A stretch of 64,000 nt of DNA from Aquella oligotrophica. Its GTDB lineage: Bacteria; Pseudomonadota; Gammaproteobacteria; Burkholderiales; UBA11063. The stretch spans positions 2,108,001 to 2,172,000 of the forward strand of contig NZ_CP024847.1 of the NCBI RefSeq assembly GCF_002892535.1, written 5' to 3'. Under the pieces are notes generated by a model. It worked only from the letters and a program-made list of their open reading frames with translations. It ran no database searches and was not told the origin of the DNA. A program made the translations under genes and the position numbers. Shown here in pieces: positions 48,731 to 56,649 of this stretch (its first letter is position 1; each line of letters opens with the position of its first letter).

Positions 48731-48754
48731 AGCCTGGATTTAATAATTCAGGCT
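48731..48754 (+). terminator. Probable terminator after adk
   Basis: A stem AGCCTGGA / TTCAGGCT (one G-U pair) with an 8-base loop is followed by CTTTCAATTCT. The T run is weak. Confidence 0.5.
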
Positions 48755-48904
48755 CTTTCAATTCTAATTTCAGTTATCTATAAATAATCCGTAAATAAAC
48801 ACTTGTAATTAATTTCTGGTAAAATACCCTCTTTAATCACTATTAATTAAATCAAATAGTTATTATTTATAACATACTATAATCCAAAAGGAATTTATTA
48901 CTCC

Positions 48905-50140
48905 ATGAATAATTGGTTTAGCTGGATATTCGCAATTCTGCTTATTTTTGATGTAACACTTAAATATCATCTAAATTTGCGACAGAAAGATTCAATCCTC
49001 AAGTTTTTCAATAGAGTACCGGAAGCATTTAGTAAACAGATTACTTTAGAAGAACATCAAAAAGCAGGGAGATACTCTCAGGCAAAATTACAGCTTGCTA
49101 GGGTAGAGTTATTTTTTGGCGCAATTGTGCTACTTTTCTTTACTTTTGGTGGCGGAATTAACATGATTGGGCAGTTAAGCACATTTAGTAATTATCCATT
49201 AACTAGTCAGGTGTGCCTGATAATTGCTTATTCAATTTCTAGTTCAGTGCTATTCATTCCATTTAGTTATTATAGTACGTTTAAAATTGAGCAGGAGTTT
49301 GGTTTCAATAAAATGACTATAAAGCTCTTTATTGCAGACTTAATCAAGGGAACTATTATTGCTTTACTTATTGGTACTCCACTACTCTATCTGGTAATAT
49401 GGCTAATGCAAAATCTTGCTAGTAGTTGGTGGCTATGGGTCTGGCTGGTTTTAGTTGTATTTAATCTGCTGATTTTATTAATCTACCCCACTTTTATTGC
49501 GCCATTATTTAATAAATTTACACCACTAGAAGATCTTGAGTTAAAGACTAAAATTGAAACTTTACTTGAAAGATGTGGATTTAAATCACAAGGCGTTTTT
49601 GTCATGGATGGATCAAAACGCTCTAGCCATGGTAATGCCTACTTTACCGGACTTGGCTCCAGTAAACGAATTGTATTCTTTGACACACTATTAAAGCAGC
49701 TTTCACACGATGAAATTATCGCTGTTCTTGCCCATGAGCTAGGACATTTCAAACATAAGCATATCATTAAACAAATGGTAATCTCATTTGGAATCACCCT
49801 AGTTGGTCTTTATTTATTTAGCCTATTTATAAGTCACGAATGGTTTTATAATGGAATGAATGTAAGTATTATAAATAATGCCAGCGGGCTAATCCTCCTT
49901 TTTATTATTACAAATTTGGTAAGTCTACCTCTGGCGCCAATTAGTAGCTTTATGTCACGTAAGAATGAATTTGAGGCTGATGATTTTGCCAAGAAGCATA
50001 GTAATAGCAAAGATCTAATAAACGGCTTAGTAAAACTATACCGAGATAATGCTAGCACCTTGACTCCTGATGACTTATACGTTAAATTTTATTACTCTCA
50101 TCCTCCAGCAAGCACTAGAATAGCAAACCTGGAAAAATAG
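48905..50140 (+). CDS. M48-family (Ste24-like) membrane metalloprotease
   Basis: A 411-residue membrane protein with the zinc motif HELGH in IAVLAHELGHFKHKH and the distal Glu in EFEADDFAKKH. The N-terminal part holds several membrane segments, and the order matches CAAX-protease-like Ste24 homologues (YPTFIAPLFNKFTPLEDLEL, then RSSHGNAYFTGLG). It may take part in membrane protein quality control. It is followed directly by rsgA, whose start begins one base after its stop, an arrangement seen in related genomes. Confidence 0.9.
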   Translation: MNNWFSWIFAILLIFDVTLKYHLNLRQKDSILKFFNRVPEAFSKQITLEEHQKAGRYSQAKLQLARVELFFGAIVLLFFTFGGGINMIGQLSTFSNYPLTSQVCLIIAYSISSSVLFIPFSYYSTFKIEQEFGFNKMTIKLFIADLIKGTIIALLIGTPLLYLVIWLMQNLASSWWLWVWLVLVVFNLLILLIYPTFIAPLFNKFTPLEDLELKTKIETLLERCGFKSQGVFVMDGSKRSSHGNAYFTGLGSSKRIVFFDTLLKQLSHDEIIAVLAHELGHFKHKHIIKQMVISFGITLVGLYLFSLFISHEWFYNGMNVSIINNASGLILLFIITNLVSLPLAPISSFMSRKNEFEADDFAKKHSNSKDLINGLVKLYRDNASTLTPDDLYVKFYYSHPPASTRIANLEK

Positions 50141-51025
50141 ATGAGACAGCAGCAGGGATTAGTTATCAATAGCCATGGACGCTTTTTTAATGTTGAATCT
50201 AATGGTAAAGTATATCAATCAACAGCAAAAGGTAAAAAAACTGAATTTGTGGTAGGCGATACAGTAGCAATTGATATTATCAATGATAATCAGGCATCAA
50301 TTACTGAGCTAGTACCACGAAACAACCTGATATACCGCAGCGATCATTACCGCAGTAAAATAATTGCCAGTAATCTATCCCAACTATTGATTGTCATTGC
50401 AGTAAAACCTAATTTCAATATCGGGTTTCTTGATAGCTGCCTTATTTGTGCAGAGTCAAGTGCAATAAAACCAGTAATTATCATTAATAAAATGGATTTA
50501 CCAGAATCAACTGAATTTGCTCAAAAGCTTACAGATCTCTATGCCAATACATTGGGTTATGAAATAATCAAGTTAAGTGCACTGAATAATTGTGAACAAT
50601 TAGGAAATTACCTTAAAAACCAACGCACCCTGCTTATTGGTCAATCAGGGGTTGGCAAGTCAACCATTACTAACCAAATCTGCCCGGAAGCTAATGCAAA
50701 AACAGGAGAAATTGCCAAATATGAAACTAGTGGTCGTCATACTACTACACATGCAACACTATATCATATTGATGGAAACTCTGATCTAATTGACTGCCCA
50801 GGATTACAGGAGTTTGGCTTATTTCACCTTGATATTGAAAAAGTTGCTTGGTATTTTCCAGAAATTAGGGATCATCTAGGTAACTGCAAATTTCACAATT
50901 GTTTGCATCTTAATGAGCCTGGATGCCAGATAAAAACCATGCTGAATGAAAATTTAATCGATAGTAATCGATACGCTTTTTATTGCCGTTTAATAAATAA
51001 TTTAAAAACAAAAAAACATTATTAG
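50141..51025 (+). CDS. rsgA: Ribosome small subunit GTPase RsgA
   Basis: RsgA is a circularly permuted GTPase that proofreads 30S assembly. The OB domain at the N-terminus is followed by the G4-like IIINKMDL segment, then G1 (LLIGQSGVGKSTITNQ) and G3 (LIDCPGLQEFG), in the permuted order. The C-terminal zinc region includes CKFHNCLHLNEPGC. The length of 294 is typical. It starts one base after the Ste24-like gene and ends eight bases before the phosphatase start. Confidence 0.95.
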   Translation: MRQQQGLVINSHGRFFNVESNGKVYQSTAKGKKTEFVVGDTVAIDIINDNQASITELVPRNNLIYRSDHYRSKIIASNLSQLLIVIAVKPNFNIGFLDSCLICAESSAIKPVIIINKMDLPESTEFAQKLTDLYANTLGYEIIKLSALNNCEQLGNYLKNQRTLLIGQSGVGKSTITNQICPEANAKTGEIAKYETSGRHTTTHATLYHIDGNSDLIDCPGLQEFGLFHLDIEKVAWYFPEIRDHLGNCKFHNCLHLNEPGCQIKTMLNENLIDSNRYAFYCRLINNLKTKKHY

Positions 51026-51033
51026 GGTCTTAC

Positions 51034-51852
51034 ATGAAAAAACAATTTTCAACTTTATTCATTGGTATCAGTTTAATTTATAGCGGCGGAATCTTTGCCG
51101 AAGCAAATTCTAGTGCACCTATTAACAATAATAAGTCAACCTGCATTTCAGGTAATCCCAAATCATCACAAGGCTATGATGCTACAATGTGGTATCGCGA
51201 TTCAGCCGAGAAAGTAGCATTATATAACCAAGCATTTGCCCTTGGATTGGAGAAAATTAAAACTAGAGTAAAAAATGATCATTTAAAATCTGGGAAATGG
51301 GGGATCATTCTTGATATAGATGAAACAGTTCTCGATAATACTGAATACCAGAAACGCATGGTAATGAGTTGCGGTAAATTTAGTGAGTCAACGATGTATT
51401 CATTTATGGAAGAAGAAATTTCACTAGCAACCCCAGGGGCAAGTAACCTTACTTGCAAGGTACAAAAACTTGGTGGCAAGGTAACTTTAATCTCCAACCG
51501 TAACGGTAGTTTTGATGACAAAATACTACAGGCAACTATAGACAATCTAAAAAAAGCTGATATCTGTTTTGATAATGTAATACTTGCTAAGAACCAGAAG
51601 GATGATGACAAAAATCCAAGATTTCAGGCTGTCGAAACAGGCAAATATGACGGACTAATTAGTTACAGTAAACTGCCACCATTAAAAGTAATTGCTTATT
51701 TTGGTGATAATATCCAAGATTTCCCGAAAATAAAACAAAGTGAGGCAATCAAACAAAATCCAAATGGTGAATTTTATAAAAAATTTGGACAGGAGTATTT
51801 TTCATTACCAAATCCAACCTATGGCAGCTGGCAACGTAATCAATTGAATTAA
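51034..51852 (+). CDS. Secreted HAD-family acid phosphatase (class B/C-like)
   Basis: A signal peptide (about residues 1-22, ending GIFA) precedes a HAD domain: catalytic DIDETVLDNTEYQKR carries the DxDxT motif, GGKVTLISNRNG the second and FGDNIQDFPKI the last acidic motif. The class is that of lipoprotein e(P4)-like enzymes that dephosphorylate nucleotides or NMN outside the cell, but the lipobox Cys of e(P4) is absent. The length of 272 fits. It follows rsgA closely and may be co-transcribed. It would help to recover phosphate or nucleosides. Confidence 0.85.
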   Translation: MKKQFSTLFIGISLIYSGGIFAEANSSAPINNNKSTCISGNPKSSQGYDATMWYRDSAEKVALYNQAFALGLEKIKTRVKNDHLKSGKWGIILDIDETVLDNTEYQKRMVMSCGKFSESTMYSFMEEEISLATPGASNLTCKVQKLGGKVTLISNRNGSFDDKILQATIDNLKKADICFDNVILAKNQKDDDKNPRFQAVETGKYDGLISYSKLPPLKVIAYFGDNIQDFPKIKQSEAIKQNPNGEFYKKFGQEYFSLPNPTYGSWQRNQLN

Positions 51853-51874
51853 AAAATACTATTCTAACTCCAAA

Positions 51875-51902
51875 AAAGGATCCTTATAAAAAAGGATCCT
51901 TT
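51875..51902. terminator. Hairpin after the phosphatase gene
   Basis: A 9-bp stem (AAAGGATCC / GGATCCTTT) lies 22 bases past the phosphatase stop and 33 bases from the convergent gene stop at 51935. A-rich flanks make it a plausible two-way terminator. Confidence 0.6.
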
Positions 51903-51934
51903 GATTACGAATACTTTATTTCTCTACTAACCTA

Positions 51935-54388
51935 TCAATCGGTAGTTACAATTTCAAAATGGTTATTACCTTTATCATAGACACATGTTCTCAGATTCTT
52001 GCCAAACTTGGTTCCATAACTATGGCAGTAATTGTTTTCCATATTTAAATCAAATTGAGGTGTATCATCTTGTCCAATCCTGTTGATATCCTGCATTCCG
52101 AATGAATATCTGAATCTGACTACTTTTTCCGGGTTATAAAAAACATCTGTCGCATTGGGTGCCAAATCATGACTTCCTGATTTGATGGGACCTAGTTTGG
52201 GCGCATAATACATGTAGTTATAGCCTTTTTCTGGAAATTTGGTAGTTATTTGATATTTATTCCAAGCATATTGACTATCTCGAGTTACAAGGATTTTAGC
52301 ATCTGACCATTCGCCAGTAATTTTAACAAAGGTACCATCTGGATAAGCAAGAGTTTGATAGTCAAGCTGTTTGCAGTTAAGTGTTGGGCAGAATAACCTA
52401 AAGCCCCAACTCCAAAGGTCGCGCCAACGATATTCCCGATAATGTAGACTGACACTATAATAGTTACCTTCATTCCAGCCCCAGGCTCCATATTTGATAC
52501 CAAAGACGTATTGCGTATTATTTGGAACACCGCCGCCGCTAACCGAGTAGATTGCATACCGCGGCTCAACGTCTCCTTGACCACTTACCTTGGTTTCATA
52601 ATTAGGGCGATTCATCCGAATATGATTTCCATTAATAACTTCCAGCGGGTGATTCCATTCATATTTGTGAGCATCACCTTCCACATATAACCGAGTAAGA
52701 TTTCTATAGTTAAGTTCAGAAATTACTGGAATATCGTAAAATGCTTTTGAACCATTCTTATGATAAAAGCGGTCTTTTCGCCAGAACATTGCATGACCTT
52801 CTGCACTACCTTGTTCTGCCTTGCTTTCTTTACGCTCTCTACGAGACTCACGATGATCCACATATACTAGTCGCGTAATACCATTATACCCATGTTCCCG
52901 AGCTTCGGCTGGAATAAAAATAGTTTGACCATTAACTACCCGCAACGTACTATTCTGAATGCTTTTAAAAGGAACACTGAAATCTGCGGCAGTAGGCCAA
53001 TTAGATTTGGCGTTACCGCCATAAGTTCCCACCAGTGTTGTCCCATCGTATGATTTGAGGTTCAGTCCTGCCAGTGAGGATAATTTTGTCGGGTCAAGGA
53101 TACCCTCAGTGGTAAATTGTGAAGGATCATCAAATTTCAATCTTATCGAACCATAAATATCTTTTAATGAATTTTTGTCAACTGGAAGTTTATCCATTAA
53201 TAACTTAATTTTTTCAGCGTAAAATTTACGTACAACTTCAGCATTCTGTGCAATAGTATTAGTAGATGATACTCCATTAATTTTAATGGCAATATGTGTA
53301 TTATAAATATTTGCATATGGGAAATCCTTACTGATTAATGTTGCCCCGAGGGTATCAATCTGCTGCATGCTGGCAATAGTAGTAAGAATATCTACGTACA
53401 TTTTTACATATTGTGCATTATAAAAACTATTTAATGCAATGTAGTTTATTTTTGCACCATCACGGCTGGTTTCATGTATCAAAGCATCAAGAGAGGATTT
53501 CAGATTTGTTAAATTATCGCCATTATTACCCATGATATTATTTAGAGCTAATTCAGCAGGGTCGCGCTGTGTTTGGAAAAACTTAATTACAATTGGTAAT
53601 GGTTCTGCTTTTTGAAGAGCTTTGATATATTCAAGCAAGCTTTTATTACTCTGATTCAAAGTGTTACTAATTTGCTGTGAAAGTTGATTAATGATTGCAA
53701 GGTTAGTATTAAGGTTGGCAAGTTTATCCTGAAAGCGATCTTTATTGTATTTGGTATAAAAATTTATTAGCTGATTTTCAACTCTTTGTACCTGAGCTCC
53801 TACTTGAGTAATCAGCTCAATTGCAATAGTTAGCTGTTTACTGGTAGTTGTATCGCCACCACCGCCACCACGGGGAAACATCAGCTCAACTATGCCACCA
53901 CCAAGGTCGCTTACCTGTTTAAACCCGGGGAAAACTGCCGCGATAATTTTAAAACTGGCACTAACTCGCTGTGAGACTAATCTATAATCATCGATACTAT
54001 TACCATCCATATTATTTCTGGATGTCTGCAATAATGGTGCATTAGCAAAATTTATGGAAGCAGCATTCAGGGAAATATTATAAATTTCATCTCCAGGAGT
54101 ATTCGCAAACTTTTCAATTGATGCACTACCAATTTTTTTACCATTATTTGTAGCATAAATACTAACTTCATGCATTCCTGGAGTTAGAGAAAGCCCTGGA
54201 AGTGTTAGATTACAATATGAAACATTATTACAGTTCTGTTCTGCCGATTTAATTCCGGCGGTAGTAGCAATTTCAGCCCTAATAACAGTAAAGCCGCTAA
54301 GTTCAGACGATGGAAGACTGATTATAGTATTTACAGCGTAACTATTAACTGCTAAACAGGTCAATAAGCTAATTAACTTGGTCTTCAT
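51935..54388 (-). CDS. Secreted 817-residue protein, candidate helical pore-forming toxin
   Basis: ATG at 54388 is chosen: AAAGGA lies before it and it opens a signal peptide (MKTKLISLLTCLAVNSYAVN). A longer reading from 54430 lacks such support. After a beta-rich domain with a Cys pair (residues about 20-95) comes a long helical region (about 135-460). It contains a hydrophobic, Gly-rich stretch FPGFKQVSDLGGGIVELMF followed by PRGGGGGD, then Gln/Asn-rich helices (QVGAQVQRVENQLINFYTKY). This layout is reminiscent of the helical domain of Cry-type or other alpha-pore-forming toxins. The C-terminal 350 residues are beta-rich, with many Tyr and Trp. No family is recognised by me, and the toxin idea is inference. 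Confidence 0.65.
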   Translation of the reverse strand: MKTKLISLLTCLAVNSYAVNTIISLPSSELSGFTVIRAEIATTAGIKSAEQNCNNVSYCNLTLPGLSLTPGMHEVSIYATNNGKKIGSASIEKFANTPGDEIYNISLNAASINFANAPLLQTSRNNMDGNSIDDYRLVSQRVSASFKIIAAVFPGFKQVSDLGGGIVELMFPRGGGGGDTTTSKQLTIAIELITQVGAQVQRVENQLINFYTKYNKDRFQDKLANLNTNLAIINQLSQQISNTLNQSNKSLLEYIKALQKAEPLPIVIKFFQTQRDPAELALNNIMGNNGDNLTNLKSSLDALIHETSRDGAKINYIALNSFYNAQYVKMYVDILTTIASMQQIDTLGATLISKDFPYANIYNTHIAIKINGVSSTNTIAQNAEVVRKFYAEKIKLLMDKLPVDKNSLKDIYGSIRLKFDDPSQFTTEGILDPTKLSSLAGLNLKSYDGTTLVGTYGGNAKSNWPTAADFSVPFKSIQNSTLRVVNGQTIFIPAEAREHGYNGITRLVYVDHRESRRERKESKAEQGSAEGHAMFWRKDRFYHKNGSKAFYDIPVISELNYRNLTRLYVEGDAHKYEWNHPLEVINGNHIRMNRPNYETKVSGQGDVEPRYAIYSVSGGGVPNNTQYVFGIKYGAWGWNEGNYYSVSLHYREYRWRDLWSWGFRLFCPTLNCKQLDYQTLAYPDGTFVKITGEWSDAKILVTRDSQYAWNKYQITTKFPEKGYNYMYYAPKLGPIKSGSHDLAPNATDVFYNPEKVVRFRYSFGMQDINRIGQDDTPQFDLNMENNYCHSYGTKFGKNLRTCVYDKGNNHFEIVTTD

Positions 54389-54684
54389 AAATATTCCTTT
54401 TACAAATATTGTGGTAGCTAAAGCTAGCATAAGGTATTATGCATTAATGACAATATGAATGTAAATAACCATTTCCGTATAACAACAATTCACTTTTGAA
54501 AAATAAAATTAAACATCGGCAGTAATAATTGTAAAATTTTACCAGTAAACTGTTAAAACTGCTATACTATATTTATATTTAAACTAGTAAAATATATACC
54601 GTAACCAGTATTAATTACTATACCGAAATTTATAAAACGGTAGATCAAAAACTCGGGGTAGATACAATAAGGAGTTAATTTACC

Positions 54685-55002
54685 ATGAAAAAACTTATTT
54701 TAATTTTAGAATTAATTATCATAAAATCAGTTTTTGCGGTTAATCCTATTCCACCTGTCCCTGGAGCACCCCAAGCAGGCAACTACTATATAAACGGAAC
54801 ATACGGTAGTACTATGACTGTAAATGGTAATACTACCTACTATAGTAATGGTCAATATCAGGGACAATCACCAGCTAATGGTAATAACCCAATTTTCCAG
54901 AACAGAAATCAACAATCAATCATAAATACAGTTCCAGCTGCAAATAATAGTCAGGAGCAATTAATGAACTCTACGCCAACGGATAGCATCAATGCTCCCT
55001 AG
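54685..55002 (+). CDS. Small exported protein, Pro/Asn/Gly-rich
   Basis: A signal peptide (about residues 1-18, ending SVFA) is followed by a low-complexity mature part of about 87 residues rich in Asn, Pro, Gly, Tyr and Gln (PIPPVPGAPQAGNYYINGTY, then TYYSNGQYQGQ). It has no Cys and no recognisable fold. A ribosome site (AAGGAG) precedes ATG by 12 bases. Its last 14 bases overlap the 3' end of the convergent rarA gene. It lies divergent from the large secreted protein. Confidence 0.6.
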   Translation: MKKLILILELIIIKSVFAVNPIPPVPGAPQAGNYYINGTYGSTMTVNGNTTYYSNGQYQGQSPANGNNPIFQNRNQQSIINTVPAANNSQEQLMNSTPTDSINAP

Positions 55003-56266
55003 CCTGTTCATCAAGCTCTCGTAAAAATTGAAGCCTCTCGATAATGCGCTGTTCGAAACCTTGATTTGTTGGTCGATAAAATGTTGGTGATATTTCTAGC
55101 TCATCGGGAAAGTAACTTTCATTTGGTACATAATGACTTGGATAATCATGTGCATAGCGATATTCTTTACCGTAGCCTAATTCTGCCATCAGCTTAGTGG
55201 GAGCATTGCGTAAGTGAACTGGTACCGAGGTGCTACCGCTACTTCTTATATATTCTTTTAGCTGATTATAAGCTAATTCGAGGCTATTGCTCTTATTAGT
55301 AACAGCCAAATAGGTAACCGCCCCAGCAAGCGCAAGTTCACCTTCTGGAGAACCAAGACGTTCATAAGTCTGTAAAGCATTATTTACAACAGTTGCTGCA
55401 TTGATATCTGCTAACCCAATATCTTCCCATGCCATACGCAGTAACCTTCTACCTAGGTATAATGGGTCAGCACCACCAGCTAACATTCTCCCAAACCAAT
55501 ACAATGCTGCATCAGGGTTAGATCCACGTACTGATTTATGTAACGCTGAAATTTGATTATAAAATTCCTCACCACCTTTATCAAACCGTTGCATATTCTT
55601 AGGAAGAACCGATTTTACTAAGGTGGCATCTATATTGGCTTCATCTGTCGAATTTGCTAAAAGCTCATACAAGTTTACCAGCCTTCGTGCATCACCATCA
55701 CAAATGTCAATTAAAAGTTTCTTTGCATCATCATCAAGCTTTGGCTTAATTTTGTACTTGATTGCCCGTGCTAAAAGATTTGACAAATCATCATAAGTCA
55801 AACTTTCAAGTACATAAACTTGCATCCTTGATAATAATGCATTGTTTATTTCAAATGAAGGGTTTTCAGTAGTTGCTCCGATCAGGATAATCTTACCCTC
55901 TTCCAAATGATGAAGAAAAGCATCCTGCTGCGCTTTATTAAATCGGTGAATCTCATCAACAAAAAGAACTGTTGGTTTATCGTTAAATAATCCGCCTTGA
56001 TTTTTTTCTGCGGCTTCTAACGCCTCTTTTATTTCTTTAACCCCACTAAATACAGCTGAGAGATAGATAGCATGACAATCAAACTCTTTAATTAAAATAT
56101 TGGCAAGAGTAGTTTTTCCAACTCCAGGCGGCCCCCAAAATATCATTGAAGTAATTCTTTTACTATTTAATAACCTAGTTAAAAGCCCATTTTCGCCAAC
56201 AAGATGCCCCTGACCAACTACTTCAGACAACTGCTGTGGTCTTAAAATTTCTGTTAATGGCTGCAT
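54989..56266 (-). CDS. rarA: Replication-associated recombination protein A
   Basis: RarA/MgsA is an AAA+ ATPase that acts at stalled replication forks. Walker A ([15 protein letters not shown]), Walker B (VLFVDEIHRFNKAQQD) and the sensor region IGATTENPSFEINNALLSR are complete, followed by the C-terminal tetramerisation domain (ALYWFGRMLAGGADPLYLGR). The length of 425 is normal. It ends inside the convergent small gene by 14 bases. The gap upstream is 383 bases and leads to the promoter of the next gene. Confidence 0.96.
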   Translation of the reverse strand: MQPLTEILRPQQLSEVVGQGHLVGENGLLTRLLNSKRITSMIFWGPPGVGKTTLANILIKEFDCHAIYLSAVFSGVKEIKEALEAAEKNQGGLFNDKPTVLFVDEIHRFNKAQQDAFLHHLEEGKIILIGATTENPSFEINNALLSRMQVYVLESLTYDDLSNLLARAIKYKIKPKLDDDAKKLLIDICDGDARRLVNLYELLANSTDEANIDATLVKSVLPKNMQRFDKGGEEFYNQISALHKSVRGSNPDAALYWFGRMLAGGADPLYLGRRLLRMAWEDIGLADINAATVVNNALQTYERLGSPEGELALAGAVTYLAVTNKSNSLELAYNQLKEYIRSSGSTSVPVHLRNAPTKLMAELGYGKEYRYAHDYPSHYVPNESYFPDELEISPTFYRPTNQGFEQRIIERLQFLRELDEQAREH

Positions 56267-56534
56267 AATTTCCCTAATTTACAATCTAGGCAGATTATAA
56301 CAAATTTCAGGCTTAATCAGAACTATCGATATTTCGATACAAATCGATTTATCAACCACCTCCCTATATCCATACCGCTTGTCAGATTAATCGTTATCTT
56401 GTAACTTTCAAATAAAATGTTGTAAAAAAATACACTTTACCACATATAGCAAGCCCTGTACCCAAAATGAATAACTCTCCATTTTCGACATCAGCCATTG
56501 TAATTATTATATTTACATAACAATAATTCCAACA

Positions 56535-56571
56535 TTGCAAATATGGGAAATGCATTTGCAAATATGGGAAA
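56535..56571 (+). promoter_or_regulatory. Tandem 16-bp operator-like direct repeat
   Basis: TTGCAAATATGGGAAA occurs at 56535-56550 and again at 56556-56571, without mismatch, with a 21-base period (two helical turns). The second copy ends 17 bases before the -35 box of the lipoprotein promoter, an arrangement typical of an activator binding site. Confidence 0.7.
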
Positions 56572-56588
56572 CTAAAACTAATTTCCAT

Positions 56589-56617
56589 TTGTTACAATTC
56601 TAACTGTGAGATATATA
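56589..56617 (+). promoter_or_regulatory. Promoter of the MACPF-like lipoprotein gene
   Basis: TTGTTA (56589-56594), a 17-base spacer and TATATA (56612-56617) form a sigma-70-like promoter. It lies just downstream of the direct repeat, and the start codon follows 33 bases later. Confidence 0.6.
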
Positions 56618-56649
56618 AATTTCATCTTTACCTTAAGGGAGGTCTTAAC

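Larger units (their letters stand above)
56267..56649. other. Intergenic regulatory region upstream of the MACPF-like lipoprotein
   Basis: These 383 bases hold a 16-bp direct repeat (56535-56571), a candidate promoter (56589-56617) and the ribosome site of the lipoprotein gene (AAGGGAGG at 56634-56641). The part from 56267 to about 56530 shows no convincing RNA gene, repeat or coding frame; it presumably also holds the rarA promoter. Confidence 0.5.
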
